In this document: positions 49,835 to 60,156 of the stretch, one piece after another | Numbering within the stretch: the first letter of the stretch is position 1 | Layout: every line of letters starts with the position of its first letter | Assembly (NCBI RefSeq): GCF_004028095.1 | Contig: NZ_SBHM01000007.1 | Span: 1,674,001 to 1,738,000, forward strand | DNA length: 64,000 nucleotides | Source of the DNA: Paenarthrobacter ureafaciens | GTDB lineage: Bacteria; Actinomycetota; Actinomycetes; Actinomycetales; Micrococcaceae | Direction: 5' to 3' | The notes under the pieces: generated by a model | What the model saw: the letters and a program-made list of their open reading frames with translations, nothing else | Database searches by the model: none | What the model was told of the DNA's origin: nothing | Program-made: the position numbers and the translations under genes

Positions 49835-49849
49835 TGTGAAGTCCGGTGG

Positions 49850-50149
49850 TCAGCCTTCACATTCCGTGCAGTAATACTGTCCGCCCTTTTCGCGTGCGAT
49901 CTGCGACCGGTGGTGAACCAGGAAGCAGGAGGAACACGTGAATTCGTCCTCCTGAGGCGGAACGACGGCGACTACCAGCTCCTCGGCGATGAACTCGCCT
50001 GCCGGTGTGCTTGAGTCCGGCTCATCGCTTTCTTCCACCTCAAGGACGGCAGTCATTGCTGTGGGGGCGCTTGCTGTCTGCAAGGCTTCCAGCGACTGTT
50101 CCTGGGCTTCTTTGACCTCCGGGCGAAGGTCGTCGTAATCCGTTGCCAT
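49850..50149 (-). CDS. DUF4193 family zinc-ribbon-like protein
   Basis: A 99-residue protein of the actinobacterial DUF4193 family. The first two-thirds is acidic and probably disordered (ATDYDDLRPEVKEAQEQSLEAL at the start). The C-terminus has two CxxC pairs, FTCSSCFLVHHRSQIA and YYCTECEG, that should bind zinc. The function is unknown; homologues are highly conserved in actinobacteria and cytoplasmic. The promoter region contains the perfect palindrome TAAGCATGCTTA at 50207-50218. Confidence 0.9.
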   Translation of the reverse strand: MATDYDDLRPEVKEAQEQSLEALQTASAPTAMTAVLEVEESDEPDSSTPAGEFIAEELVVAVVPPQEDEFTCSSCFLVHHRSQIAREKGGQYYCTECEG

Positions 50150-50366
50150 GGCTGCGCTCCTTCACGAAGTATGGGTGAGCCGATGCGGCCCCGGTGTCTC
50201 ATTGTAAGCATGCTTATGAATTGTGCAACCTCATTTGTCTCTTGGCTGTGCCGTTGCGACCTTCTTTGATGCCGCAGTGTGCGGTTTTCCGTCGATTTGG
50301 GTGGGTTTTGCCGTCGATGTGGGTGGTGGCGGTGCGGCTGTGTTTCTGGTGCCCGGGTTGGTGGTT

Positions 50367-51993
<1,627 letters not shown>

Positions 51994-52169
51994 GCAGAAT
52001 CCCCCGGAAGCAGGTTGGCGTAGTGTCGGCCAGTCTAGGCAGCAGCCCCCGATGGAATCACGGCGAAATTTCCCATATGTGGATAACTCGGACTCTGTTC
52101 AGGGCGGGGCGTCGGGCGTAGTCTTGCCCTCGCCTGCTCGTCATCGCAATAGTCCAAACGGGGTGCATC

Positions 52170-52691
52170 ATGGCCGCAACGAGCCGTTCAAGAAAGTCCA
52201 CGCTGGCGGGGATTCTGGTGGCAGCGGCCATGGCGCTCGGGGCGTGCGCCATCCCCTTACCCCTTCCGCAGGGAACTCCTGCGGCCGCGGAGTCTGCCGC
52301 GTCCAGTCCGGCGCCGGCGGCTGACCTGCCCTCTGCCGCGCCCTCTGCTGTGCCCTCTGCGGAGGCCAGTGCTACCGGCCCCGGGGTAGACGGGAACTAC
52401 GGCCAGTTCTCGTCGTTGTCCGAGGCATGCCTGGCAGTCAGCGCCACCATGCTCAGCGTGACGCTCCTGCCGTTGGCGGCACTCGCGGGTGGAAATCCCG
52501 ATGACTTGCAGAAGGCCCGGCAGGAATTGTCCCAATTGGAGGACAAGGTGCCCGGGGAATTGAAGCCGGCATTTGAAAAGCTGCGTGCCTACACGGAATC
52601 TGCAGGTAGTGATTTCAGCAAATTCGGGGAGCCGGAATTCGAGGAGCTTTTGAAGCCGATCGAGCACTGGATGGACAAGAACTGCAAGTAG
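52170..52691 (+). CDS. Hypothetical lipoprotein
   Basis: A 173-residue lipoprotein with signal peptide and lipobox (TLAGILVAAAMALGAC). An Ala/Pro/Ser-rich linker (residues about 28-75) precedes a helical domain with two widely spaced cysteines (SEACLAVSATMLSVTL and the final DKNCK), which may form a disulfide. The pattern DDLQKARQELSQLEDKVPGELKPAFEKLR suggests a helical bundle. No named family is recognised. It is divergent from the DUF6318 lipoprotein operon and lies 77 bp before the Asp23 operon. Confidence 0.75.
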   Translation: MAATSRSRKSTLAGILVAAAMALGACAIPLPLPQGTPAAAESAASSPAPAADLPSAAPSAVPSAEASATGPGVDGNYGQFSSLSEACLAVSATMLSVTLLPLAALAGGNPDDLQKARQELSQLEDKVPGELKPAFEKLRAYTESAGSDFSKFGEPEFEELLKPIEHWMDKNCK

Positions 52692-52768
52692 AGGCGCCGC
52701 GCACATACTTCTCTCACAAAGCGTCGGGGGCAGGCGCTAGGGTGGTATCCAAGAGAAGGGGAGTGCTC

Positions 52769-53260
52769 ATGCCAGACCAGAGCGTGCCCGGTCAAAGCGT
52801 GCCGGAACACAACGTGCCCGATCACAACGTCCAGATGAATCCCGTGCCTGAAGGCGCCATTCCCGGTACGGGCCGCACCATCATCTCCGAGGCCGCCGTC
52901 GCCAAAGTGGCCGGCATCGCCGCCCGCGCGGTGCCGGGCGTGTACTCCTTGGGCTCAGGTCCCTCCCGTGCGCTCGGTGCCATCCGTGATGCCGTGGGCA
53001 GCTCGGACCACGCCGCCGGCGTCCGCGCCGAAGTGGGCGAAACCCAAGTGGCTGTGGACATCAACCTGGTGGCCCTCTACGGGCACCCGCTCCACGGCGT
53101 AGCCAACCAGGTACGCGCGGCTGTATACCGTGCGGTCGAGGAACTGGTGGGCCTGCAGGTCATAGAGGTCAACGTCGAAATCACGGACGTCTATATAGCC
53201 CCGCCACAAAAACCAACCACCGCCAAGGCGGTCACGGTGGATAAGGAGGTACTCCAATGA
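52769..53260 (+). CDS. Asp23/Gls24 family envelope stress protein
   Basis: A 163-residue Asp23-domain protein. After a 30-residue polar N-terminus rich in VP-x-HNV repeats, the domain opens GRTIISEAAVAKVAGIAARAVPGVYSLG. It ends with VAVDINLVALYGHPLHGVANQVRAAVYRAVEELVGLQVIEVNVEITDVYI, both standard Asp23 blocks. The ATG is chosen because GGGGAG lies five bases upstream. It is the first gene of a five-gene operon with overlapping starts. Asp23 proteins sit at the cytoplasmic face of the membrane through the AmaP anchor and respond to cell-wall stress. Confidence 0.92.
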   Translation: MPDQSVPGQSVPEHNVPDHNVQMNPVPEGAIPGTGRTIISEAAVAKVAGIAARAVPGVYSLGSGPSRALGAIRDAVGSSDHAAGVRAEVGETQVAVDINLVALYGHPLHGVANQVRAAVYRAVEELVGLQVIEVNVEITDVYIAPPQKPTTAKAVTVDKEVLQ

Positions 53261-53448
53261 GCATGACAGTTGTGGGTATCGCTATTGGCGCTTTCGTGGC
53301 GTTCATGTCATTCCAGTTCGGATTCTGGGGATTTGTCATTTCGCTGCTGTTCATGGGCATTGGTGCCCTCTTGGGGCGTGCAGCTGACGGCAAGTTGGAT
53401 CTCCGCAGCGTCCTCGATGCCATCACCGGCCGGCGCTCGTCCTCATGA
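53257..53448 (+). CDS. Small membrane protein (DUF2273-like)
   Basis: A 63-residue protein with two closely spaced hydrophobic helices (VVGIAIGAFVAFMSFQFGFWGFVISLLFMGIGALLG) followed by a short soluble tail (ADGKLDLRSVLDAI). The sequence and its place after an Asp23 gene match the DUF2273 small integral membrane family. The start overlaps the upstream stop (ATGA), and its own stop overlaps the next start. Confidence 0.85.
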   Translation: MSMTVVGIAIGAFVAFMSFQFGFWGFVISLLFMGIGALLGRAADGKLDLRSVLDAITGRRSSS

Positions 53449-53825
53449 GCGTGGCTGAGGCTGTGGAAACCACCACCAGCCTGGCCGGCCATAACCGGAT
53501 CAGCACCCAGGCTCTGACATCGTTGGCGCAGGCGGCGGCCGCCGAGGCTCTCGGCGTCCCTGCGTCGGACATCCGCGCTGATTGGGCGGACGACGACGGC
53601 CTGCTGGCTTTGTCCATCGTGGCACCGATCAGCGTCCCCGCCTTAAGCGAAGTTCTTCGCCAACCCCAGCGGGTCCAAGGGTTCGGCGGTTCCATCTGGG
53701 ACCGGGCAGTCGCCGCCAAAGCGAGCATCCTGGACAGTGTCATGCGGCTCAGCGGCTCGCAGCTGAGCCGTGTGGACATCAGGATCAGCGGAGCCCACGT
53801 CACGGAAGGGGGTCGGGTCAAGTGA
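53445..53825 (+). CDS. Asp23-like protein, second paralogue
   Basis: A 126-residue protein resembling a divergent Asp23 domain. It opens GHNRISTQALTSLAQAAAAEALGVPASDIRADWADDDGLLALSIVAPISVPALSEVL and ends SRVDIRISGAHVTEGG. It lacks the conserved IS..AV..IAG block of the first Asp23 gene, so it may be a structural partner. Start and stop overlap both neighbours, which binds it to the operon. Confidence 0.75.
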   Translation: MSVAEAVETTTSLAGHNRISTQALTSLAQAAAAEALGVPASDIRADWADDDGLLALSIVAPISVPALSEVLRQPQRVQGFGGSIWDRAVAAKASILDSVMRLSGSQLSRVDIRISGAHVTEGGRVK

Positions 53826-54469
53826 CCCAGGATCAGGAAACGGAAGCGCCCACGCTGGCAAACCAACCCCCGGAAACACCGCCTGTAGCCGGTGAAGACG
53901 CAACAATGAGCCAGATCCTGCGGAGGGAAACGCACTCATCGAGGGCCGGTGCGTCGGGAATCGCAGCCGTGCTGGTGATTCTGCTGTGTGTCTACGCGTT
54001 GCTGGAAGCGGGCGTTCGCGCAGTAGGCCAACCGCCGTGGCTGGTCGATCCCGGTACGGCAGCCGAACGCATCATCGCACTTCCCGCCGGCATCTCTCCA
54101 CTCCTCCTGGGCGCTGGCGGGGCAGTTGTCGCCATGGTGGGCCTGTACTTCTTCCTCCACGCAGTTCTTCCCGGCCGACGCGCCAGGCACCTGTTACGGG
54201 ACCCGAGGATCGCCGTCGTCGTTGATGATGAGGTGCTGGCCTCCGCCCTGGCGCGCCGTGCGCGGCTGGCTGCGAACGTCACGCAGGAACAAGTGATGGT
54301 GGTGGTCTCGCAGCGCCTGGTGGTGGTTAATGTGCGCCCGACGTCGGGCAGCAGGGTCAGCGAGGAAGCCGTCCTTGCCGCTGTCCAAGCTGAGTTGGAG
54401 GAAATGTCTCCCGTGCCCATGCCCGCCGTCCGGGTCAACCTGGGCACCTCGGGGGTGATCGGCGCATGA
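53822..54469 (+). CDS. DUF6286 family membrane protein
   Basis: A 215-residue protein with a Pro/Glu-rich cytoplasmic N-terminus, two transmembrane helices (AAVLVILLCVYALLEAG and ISPLLLGAGGAVVAMVGLYFFLHAVL) and a C-terminal alpha/beta domain. That domain is typical of DUF6286 (DPRIAVVVDDEVLASALARRARLAANVTQEQVMVVVSQRLVVVNVRPT). The GTG start overlaps the previous stop. It is probably an additional membrane partner of the Asp23 complex in actinobacteria; this is inferred from the operon. Confidence 0.85.
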   Translation: MTQDQETEAPTLANQPPETPPVAGEDATMSQILRRETHSSRAGASGIAAVLVILLCVYALLEAGVRAVGQPPWLVDPGTAAERIIALPAGISPLLLGAGGAVVAMVGLYFFLHAVLPGRRARHLLRDPRIAVVVDDEVLASALARRARLAANVTQEQVMVVVSQRLVVVNVRPTSGSRVSEEAVLAAVQAELEEMSPVPMPAVRVNLGTSGVIGA

Positions 54470-55080
54470 ACGGAACACCCCGGGCCCTGAACCGCATCCT
54501 GCTCTTCATTATTGGTGCGAAATTGTTGGCTATCGGCCTGCTCTTGGTGCTGTTGGCCACCGTCCCGGCGGTCGCCGAGTGGTGGCACGGCTGGGCGGGG
54601 TCCGTGTGGGCCGGAACTGAGGACGCCTTCCGCCGGACGCGTTTTCCCGGCCGCGAGGAGAGCTGGCTCTGGATTGTGGCGGGCTTGGTGCTTGTTGTGG
54701 TGATCGTGGGGATGGTCGCCTGGCTTGCGCAGCAGGGCAAGGGACGGGCCAACCTGTTGGTAGCCGGCAACGACGACGACAGCCAGGTTGCAGGCGAAGT
54801 CCGGATCGGCGGTGGCGTGGCTGAGCAGGCACTCCGGGCCGCGTTGTCGGACCGGCCGGACCTTGCCGGGGCCTCGGTTGCCACCTACGAGTACAAGGGG
54901 CAGCCGGGTCTGCGCATCCGGGTTCAACCGAGGCAAGGGGTTGCTCCGCACCTTCTGGCCGCGGAGATCTCGCAGATGGTTGAGGCGTTGGACCTTGTGA
55001 TCGGCAAGAAGACGCCTGTCCTGGTCCACATGGTTTCCGGAGCACGCGCTAAGTTCACCAAGGCTGAGCGCGTGCGCTGA
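54466..55080 (+). CDS. Alkaline shock response membrane anchor-like protein (AmaP-like)
   Basis: A 204-residue membrane protein with two transmembrane helices (LLFIIGAKLLAIGLLLVLLATVPAV and WLWIVAGLVLVVVIVGMVAWL) separated by an extracytoplasmic loop. A C-terminal cytoplasmic domain similar to Asp23 follows (GEVRIGGGVAEQALRAALSDRPDLAGASVATYEYKG through KTPVLVHMVSG). This is the arrangement of AmaP, which tethers Asp23 to the membrane. It ends the five-gene operon, starting four bases inside the DUF6286 gene. Confidence 0.82.
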   Translation: MNGTPRALNRILLFIIGAKLLAIGLLLVLLATVPAVAEWWHGWAGSVWAGTEDAFRRTRFPGREESWLWIVAGLVLVVVIVGMVAWLAQQGKGRANLLVAGNDDDSQVAGEVRIGGGVAEQALRAALSDRPDLAGASVATYEYKGQPGLRIRVQPRQGVAPHLLAAEISQMVEALDLVIGKKTPVLVHMVSGARAKFTKAERVR

Positions 55081-55174
55081 ATCTTGCCCCGAGTTGCCCT
55101 GCCCCACGTCGCCTGGGTGAAGCGTTACCGGGGCATTCCCTTAAGTTTGGCGGCCAGGTAGACAGGAGGTTCCG

Positions 55175-55882
55175 ATGGCTGTGAGTTCCGCTGGAACAGC
55201 GGCTAAAACCGTTCCCGACGCCCCGGTGTTGTCCGATGTCATGGCGGAGTTGGCTGCGCTGGAAGAACCGAGGCACCGCGAAGTCAATGTGAAACACGGC
55301 GACGATCACGGGGTCAATCTCAGCAAATTGCGGGCCGTTGCAAAGCGGCTGAAGACCCAACAGGATCTTGCCCGGGAGCTATGGGCTACCGGCGACACCG
55401 CGGCCCGGTTGCTGGCATTGTTGATCTGCCGGCCGAAGGCTTCTGACCGCGGGGAACTGGACCGGATGCTGCGGGAATCCCGCACTCCCAAGGTGCAGGA
55501 CTGGCTCGTGAACTATGTGGTGAAGAAGAGCCCGCACGCCGAGGACCTCCGCAGCGCCTGGTTCGCTGACCCGGATCCTGTGGTGGCAAGTGCCGGGTGG
55601 GCGTTGACCTCCGAGCGCGTCGTCAAGAAACCTGAAGGCCTGGATTTGGAAAGTCTCTTGGACATCATCGAGGCACGCATGAAGGGCGTTCCGGACCGGT
55701 TGCAGTGGGCCATGAACCAGTGCCTCGCCCAGATCGGCATCGAACACCCGGAGCACCGCGCCCGGGCCTTGGACATCGGCGAACGCCTGGAGGTCCTGAA
55801 GGACTACCCGACTCCGCCCAACTGCACGTCGCCTTTTGCACCCGTTTGGATCAACGAGATGGTGCGCCGCAAGTCGCTGTAG
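55175..55882 (+). CDS. DNA alkylation repair (AlkD-like) protein
   Basis: A 235-residue all-helical protein with HEAT-like repeats, resembling the AlkC/AlkD superfamily of alkylpurine glycosylases. Recognisable blocks are VKHGDDHGVNLSKLRAVAKRLKTQQDLARELWATGDTAARLLALLI, DWLVNYVVKKSPHAEDLRSAWFADPDPVVASAGWALTSERV and GVPDRLQWAMNQCLAQIGIEHPE. The characteristic Trp and Asp cavity residues appear in the middle block. The ATG follows GACAGGAGG. It is a stand-alone gene; the enzymatic role is inferred from the family. Confidence 0.8.
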   Translation: MAVSSAGTAAKTVPDAPVLSDVMAELAALEEPRHREVNVKHGDDHGVNLSKLRAVAKRLKTQQDLARELWATGDTAARLLALLICRPKASDRGELDRMLRESRTPKVQDWLVNYVVKKSPHAEDLRSAWFADPDPVVASAGWALTSERVVKKPEGLDLESLLDIIEARMKGVPDRLQWAMNQCLAQIGIEHPEHRARALDIGERLEVLKDYPTPPNCTSPFAPVWINEMVRRKSL

Positions 55883-55909
55883 CCCCCGCGGAGAGCCAGC
55901 CTTGCCGGG

Positions 55910-56341
55910 TCAGCCCCTGTTGCGTTGCATCATCCGGTACGTCAGTTCAGCAAGGAGTTCCTCGTCGGAGAGGTGCGAGGCCCGGGCGTTCGAGGCTGCC
56001 GGAACGGCCATCCGTGGGCTGGATGCCTGCCGGGAACCGTCAGTGGTCCGCATGTCGTCGGGAGTGATTTGGTCCGGCGCGAAGGTGGATTTGCCCTTGA
56101 GGACCTCCGAAACCGACCCGGCACGCCACCCCAGGGCGTTCTCCAGCTTGCGCTGATTGATCTCCTGGGTCCGGCGGGTGCCCGACTCCAGCGTCCTGAC
56201 GGTCTTGATGGCAGTACCGGCCTGCTTGGCCAATTGCACCTGGCTTATCCCTTGGGCCAACCGCTCTTCCTTGATGAGTCGTCCGATGGTTTGCAGTGCT
56301 TCGAGTTCATCCACACTTCCCACTGTTCCATAGGCAACCAT
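55910..56341 (-). CDS. XRE-type helix-turn-helix protein
   Basis: A protein of about 143 residues with a Cro/CI-type helix-turn-helix in its first half: ALQTIGRLIKEERLAQGISQVQLAKQAGTAIKTVRTLESGTRRTQEINQRKLENALGW. A Pro/Ser/Ala-rich disordered stretch and a short helix at the C-terminus (LSDEELLAELTYRMMQRN) follow. The start is uncertain: ATG at 56341 or a GTG slightly downstream. No prophage or toxin gene is nearby. It is divergent from the sugar ABC operon, but that operon has its own LacI regulator. Confidence 0.8.
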   Translation of the reverse strand: MVAYGTVGSVDELEALQTIGRLIKEERLAQGISQVQLAKQAGTAIKTVRTLESGTRRTQEINQRKLENALGWRAGSVSEVLKGKSTFAPDQITPDDMRTTDGSRQASSPRMAVPAASNARASHLSDEELLAELTYRMMQRNRG

Positions 56342-56468
56342 GGGCAATCAAATCGAGGGGCCGCTTCAATGCTTGGATCAAGGGCCGTCCAGGGTGCTAA
56401 TTCACGCCCGGGAAGATACCAAAAAACTAAATGGGCAGGTTGCTTGGTATCAGTGTGATTAACTTAGG

Positions 56469-56482
56469 TGTAAGCGCTTGCA
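56469..56482. promoter_or_regulatory. Probable LacI-family operator of the sugar ABC operon
   Basis: TGTAAGCGCTTGCA is a 14-bp palindrome with one mismatched pair and the CG centre typical of LacI/GalR operators. It overlaps the predicted -35 box. The LacI regulator encoded at 60295 is the natural candidate to bind it. Confidence 0.65.
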
Positions 56483-56507
56483 TTCGATACGGGCACCTCG
56501 CTAGTGT
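56478..56507 (+). promoter_or_regulatory. Predicted promoter of the sugar ABC operon
   Basis: A TTGCAT -35 box and TAGTGT -10 box are spaced by 18 bases, about 65 bp before the binding-protein start. The LacI-type operator overlaps the -35 box, consistent with repression by blocking polymerase. Confidence 0.45.
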
Positions 56508-56570
56508 GAGGCTCACCACATCAACCGCACCGCGGAAATCACCTGGTCCACTCACTGAGGAGTTCCCAGC

Positions 56571-57866
56571 ATGAAATCGAAGAAGTACCTTCTTCCGGCA
56601 GCGATCGCCGGAGTCTTGGCTATGTCCCTCACTGCATGTGGCGGCGGGGGCGGGGGCGGAAGCACCAACGGCGGCGGCGGTGCAAGCGGCGACGCGGCCA
56701 ACAACCTTGACGGCCGTGGGCCGATCACCTACGTACAAGGCAAGGACAACAGCAACGTTGTTCGGCCCCTGATCGAAAAGTGGAACGCCGAGCACCCGGA
56801 CGAGAAAGTAACGTTCAAGGAGCAGTCGGACCAGGCTGACCAGCAGCATGATGACCTCGTCCAGAACTTCCAGGCAAAGAACCCGAACTACGACGTCATG
56901 AGCGTTGACCTGATCTGGGTAGCCGAATTTGCTGCCAAGGGTTGGCTGCAGCCGCTCAAGGACAAGACGGCTATCTCAACCGACGGCATGCTGGAGTCGA
57001 CGGTCAAGAGCGCCACCTACAACGGCACGCTTTATGCAGCCCCGCAAAGCTCTGACGGCGGCATCCTCTACTACCGCGGCGACTTGGTGCCCAATGCGCC
57101 CAAGACGTGGGACGAGATGATGCAGATGTGCGACATCGCCAAGCAGAACAACATCGGTTGCTACGCCGGTCAGTTCCAGAAGTACGAGGGCCTTACGGTC
57201 AACGCCGCGGAGGCCATCAACTCTGCCGGCGGCAAGATCGTTGACGATTCCGGCAAGGCCGCAGTTAACTCCGCCGAGGCCAAGGCAGGCCTGAACAACC
57301 TGGTACAGGCTTACAAGGACGGCAACATCCCCACCGAGGCCATCACCTTCCAGGAAGAGCAGGGACGCCAGGCATTCGAGGCCGGCAAGCTCCTCTTCCA
57401 CCGCAACTGGCCGTACGTTTACAACCTGGCCAAGACTGATGGTTCCTCCACCGTGAAGGACACCTTCAAGATGGCTCCGCTTCCCGGCAAGGACGGCCCT
57501 GGCGCTTCCTCGCTGGGTGGCCACAACATTGCCATGAGCGTCTACTCCAAGAACAAGGCAACGGTTACTGACTTCATCAAGTTCATCACCAGCGAAGAGA
57601 CCCAGCGGTTCTACGCCACCCAGGGTTCACTCGCCCCGGTGCTGACCAAGCTGTATGACGATCAGGAACTTGTCACCGCGCTGCCTTACCTGCCGGTGCT
57701 GAAGACGTCCATCGAGAACGCCGTGCCGCGTCCCGTAACGCCGTTCTACCCGGCCGTCACCAAGGCTGTCCAGGACAACGCTTACGCAGCACTCAAGGGT
57801 GAGAAGACCGTTGATTCGGCGATCTCCGACATGCAGGCGGCAATCGAGTCGGCCGGAGCCAAGTAA
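56571..57866 (+). CDS. Sugar ABC transporter solute-binding lipoprotein (trehalose/maltose type)
   Basis: A 431-residue family 1 solute-binding protein. The signal peptide ends at lipobox LTAC and a Gly-rich linker (GGGGGGGSTNGGGG) follows. The binding domain includes VVRPLIEKWNAEHPDEKVTFKEQSDQADQQHDDLVQNFQ, YDVMSVDLIWVAEFAAKGWLQPL and GGILYYRGDLV, resembling LpqY/ThuE trehalose and maltose-binding proteins. It is the first gene of an operon with two permeases and a small membrane protein. A LacI regulator follows, and the ATPase is absent, as usual for CUT1 importers served by a shared ATPase. The sugar is inferred, not shown. Confidence 0.88.
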   Translation: MKSKKYLLPAAIAGVLAMSLTACGGGGGGGSTNGGGGASGDAANNLDGRGPITYVQGKDNSNVVRPLIEKWNAEHPDEKVTFKEQSDQADQQHDDLVQNFQAKNPNYDVMSVDLIWVAEFAAKGWLQPLKDKTAISTDGMLESTVKSATYNGTLYAAPQSSDGGILYYRGDLVPNAPKTWDEMMQMCDIAKQNNIGCYAGQFQKYEGLTVNAAEAINSAGGKIVDDSGKAAVNSAEAKAGLNNLVQAYKDGNIPTEAITFQEEQGRQAFEAGKLLFHRNWPYVYNLAKTDGSSTVKDTFKMAPLPGKDGPGASSLGGHNIAMSVYSKNKATVTDFIKFITSEETQRFYATQGSLAPVLTKLYDDQELVTALPYLPVLKTSIENAVPRPVTPFYPAVTKAVQDNAYAALKGEKTVDSAISDMQAAIESAGAK

Positions 57867-57950
57867 CCACCCGGGCCCACGTCCGGCCGTTCGCCCTCCA
57901 GGCGGACGGCCGGACTCGGCTACGGCCTTCTCCCTGACAGGAGTCTTGCC

Positions 57951-58970
57951 ATGTCAACAGAATTGCAAAAACAGCAGTCGACGGCGGATGCCGGCCACAA
58001 GATGCCAGGGCGCGAAAGCGCCGACCGTAAGCAGGTGACCCAGGGTCGCTGGGCGTACACGCTGCTGGCACCCTCGCTGGTACTGCTGGCAATCGTCATC
58101 ATCTACCCGGTTATCAACGCCATCATCATGTCCTTCCAGAAGGACTCGGGACTTGATCCGGCAACGGGTTTCTTCTCCGAAGGCGGCCCCGCCGGCTTCG
58201 ACAACTACGTACACTGGCTGGCACAGCAATGCACCGCCCCCGGTGGTGGCGCCGTGGCTTGTCCTCCAGGAACCCTGGGTGCGCAATTCTGGGACGCCAT
58301 GGGCACCACGTTCTTCTTCACCGTAGTTACGGTGGCTTTCGAAACGGTCCTCGGCTTCTGGATGGCCATCATCATGGCCCGCGCTTTCCGTGGCCGGAGC
58401 ATCATCCGCGCAGCCGTCCTGGTTCCGTGGGCCATCCCCACGGCAGTGACGGCCAAGCTGTGGTTCTTCATCTTCGCTTTTGAGGGCATTGCCAACAAAC
58501 TCTTCGGCACCCAGATCCTGTGGACCGGATCGGAATGGCCTGCCAAGTGGGCGATCGTCATTTCGGATGTTTGGAAGACCACTCCGTTCATGGCTCTGTT
58601 GATCCTTGCCGGCCTGCAACTGATCCCGGATGAGGTCTACGAGGCAGCGAAGGTGGACGGCGCGTCCACGTGGCAGCGTTTCCGCCTCATCACGCTTCCG
58701 CTGGTCAAGCCCGCACTGATGGTTGCGATCCTCTTCCGCGTGCTGGACGCCCTCCGCATGTACGACCTCCCGGCCATCATGACCCAAGGCGCCAACGGCA
58801 CCACCACTCTCTCCATCCTGGTAGTGCAACAAATCCGGCAAGGGTTCAATTCGGCCGCGGCGCTATCGACCATCACGTTCATAGTCATCTTCATCGTTGC
58901 CTTCATCTTCGTCAGATTCCTGGGGGCAAACGCGGTCGATGCCGCTTCTTCGTCCGGAAAGGCAAAGTGA
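57951..58970 (+). CDS. Sugar ABC transporter permease (MalF/ThuF-like)
   Basis: A 339-residue CUT1 permease. A polar N-terminal tail of 35 residues precedes the first helix (LLAPSLVLLAIVIIYPVINAIIMSF). A loop of about 50 residues with two cysteines (QQCTAPGGGAVACPPG) follows helix 1, longer than in most relatives. The EAA motif is VYEAAKVDGASTWQRFRLITLPLVKPA. It forms the heterodimeric channel with the next gene and ends one base before its start codon. Confidence 0.9.
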   Translation: MSTELQKQQSTADAGHKMPGRESADRKQVTQGRWAYTLLAPSLVLLAIVIIYPVINAIIMSFQKDSGLDPATGFFSEGGPAGFDNYVHWLAQQCTAPGGGAVACPPGTLGAQFWDAMGTTFFFTVVTVAFETVLGFWMAIIMARAFRGRSIIRAAVLVPWAIPTAVTAKLWFFIFAFEGIANKLFGTQILWTGSEWPAKWAIVISDVWKTTPFMALLILAGLQLIPDEVYEAAKVDGASTWQRFRLITLPLVKPALMVAILFRVLDALRMYDLPAIMTQGANGTTTLSILVVQQIRQGFNSAAALSTITFIVIFIVAFIFVRFLGANAVDAASSSGKAK

Positions 58971-58971
58971 C

Positions 58972-59856
58972 ATGGCCACAGCCACAGCTTCAAGGACTTC
59001 CACTGCTCCTGCAGAGCGGCCGAAGCGCCCGTTCAACTGGGGATCGTTCCGCACCTACATCAGCGCAATCGTCATCCTGATCTGGTGTCTGGCACCCTTC
59101 TACTGGATGATCGTCACGGCGTTCCGGGACGTTGGGTTCACTTTTGACACAACGCCGTTCTTCACACACTTCACGTGGGATAACTTCGCTACGGTGTTTG
59201 ACGAGAGCCTCGGCAACCACTTCGGCAAGAACCTGCTCAACAGCCTCTTTGTTGGTGCTGTCACCACGCTGATCGCCTTGATCGTCGGCGTCTTTGCAGC
59301 CTATGCGCTGGCACGACTGAACTTCCGGTTCAAGTTCGTGGTGCTCGGCTTCATCCTGGGTGCCTCGATGTTCCCGGGTGTTGCTTTGGTGACCCCGCTG
59401 TTCCAGCTCTTTACGAACATTGGCTGGATGGGCACCTACCAGGCGCTGATCATCCCGAACATCTCCTTCGTGCTTCCGCTGACGGTCTACACGCTGACCT
59501 CGTTCTTCCGTGAAATGCCGTGGGAACTCGAAGAAGCGGCCCGGATCGACGGTTGCACCCAAGGGCAGGCATTCCGCAAGGTGATCCTGCCGCTCGCGGC
59601 CCCGGCCACGTTCACTACGGCAATCCTGGCTTTCATCTCCGCATGGAACGAGTTCCTGATTGCCAGCCAGTTGTCCAACGATGACACCAGGACGGTTACG
59701 GTGGCCATTGCCTACTTCGCAGGTTCCCAGCCACAACAGGAGCCGTACACCGCGATCATGGCAGCCGGCACCATCGTCACCATTCCTTTGGTCGTCCTGG
59801 TGCTGGTGTTCCAACGCAAGATCGTCGCCGGCCTGACGGCAGGTGCAGTGAAGTGA
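58972..59856 (+). CDS. Sugar ABC transporter permease (MalG/ThuG-like)
   Basis: A 294-residue CUT1 permease with six helices, starting YISAIVILIWCLAPFYWMIVTAF. The EAA motif reads ELEEAARIDGCTQGQAFRKVILPLAAPA. The ATG at 58972 follows the partner's stop directly; longer in-frame extensions overlap that gene. Its own stop overlaps the start of the 91-residue gene (GTGA). Confidence 0.92.
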   Translation: MATATASRTSTAPAERPKRPFNWGSFRTYISAIVILIWCLAPFYWMIVTAFRDVGFTFDTTPFFTHFTWDNFATVFDESLGNHFGKNLLNSLFVGAVTTLIALIVGVFAAYALARLNFRFKFVVLGFILGASMFPGVALVTPLFQLFTNIGWMGTYQALIIPNISFVLPLTVYTLTSFFREMPWELEEAARIDGCTQGQAFRKVILPLAAPATFTTAILAFISAWNEFLIASQLSNDDTRTVTVAIAYFAGSQPQQEPYTAIMAAGTIVTIPLVVLVLVFQRKIVAGLTAGAVK

Positions 59857-60128
59857 GCAGCTCAGCAAACCGACGCCAGCAAGCCGCCGCAGCCCGGAAG
59901 GTCGATCCCCACACAAAGCGCGTGCGCTCCGGGGAGGACTTCGACATCATCATCGGACTCCTTGGCTTCTGGGCGCTGGTTCTCCTGGCAGTCACCATCT
60001 ATATGGAAGTCACAACCCAGCCCGCCTTGGGTTGGGCCTTGGGCCTCCTGGCCACGGTACTCGCGCTGTGGGGCATGATCAGGCTCCGCCGCAAACTACC
60101 TGAAAGGACTTCGCGTCGCCTCAGCTGA
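59853..60128 (+). CDS. Small membrane protein of the sugar ABC operon (91 aa)
   Basis: A 91-residue protein with a basic N-terminus (NRRQQAAAARKVDPHTKRVR), two hydrophobic helices (FDIIIGLLGFWALVLLAVTIYM and LGWALGLLATVLALWGMIRL) and a basic tail. The GTG start overlaps the permease stop by four bases, tying it to the operon. No family is recognised. It could be an accessory or assembly subunit of the transporter, or unrelated. Confidence 0.75.
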   Translation: MSSSANRRQQAAAARKVDPHTKRVRSGEDFDIIIGLLGFWALVLLAVTIYMEVTTQPALGWALGLLATVLALWGMIRLRRKLPERTSRRLS

Positions 60129-60156
60129 GGCCCCCGCAACAAGGCGGCACCTCAAC

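Noticed and set aside
55910..56341. XRE protein as antitoxin or phage repressor
   Set aside because: No toxin-sized partner or phage gene adjoins it, and the overlapping small frames are shadows.
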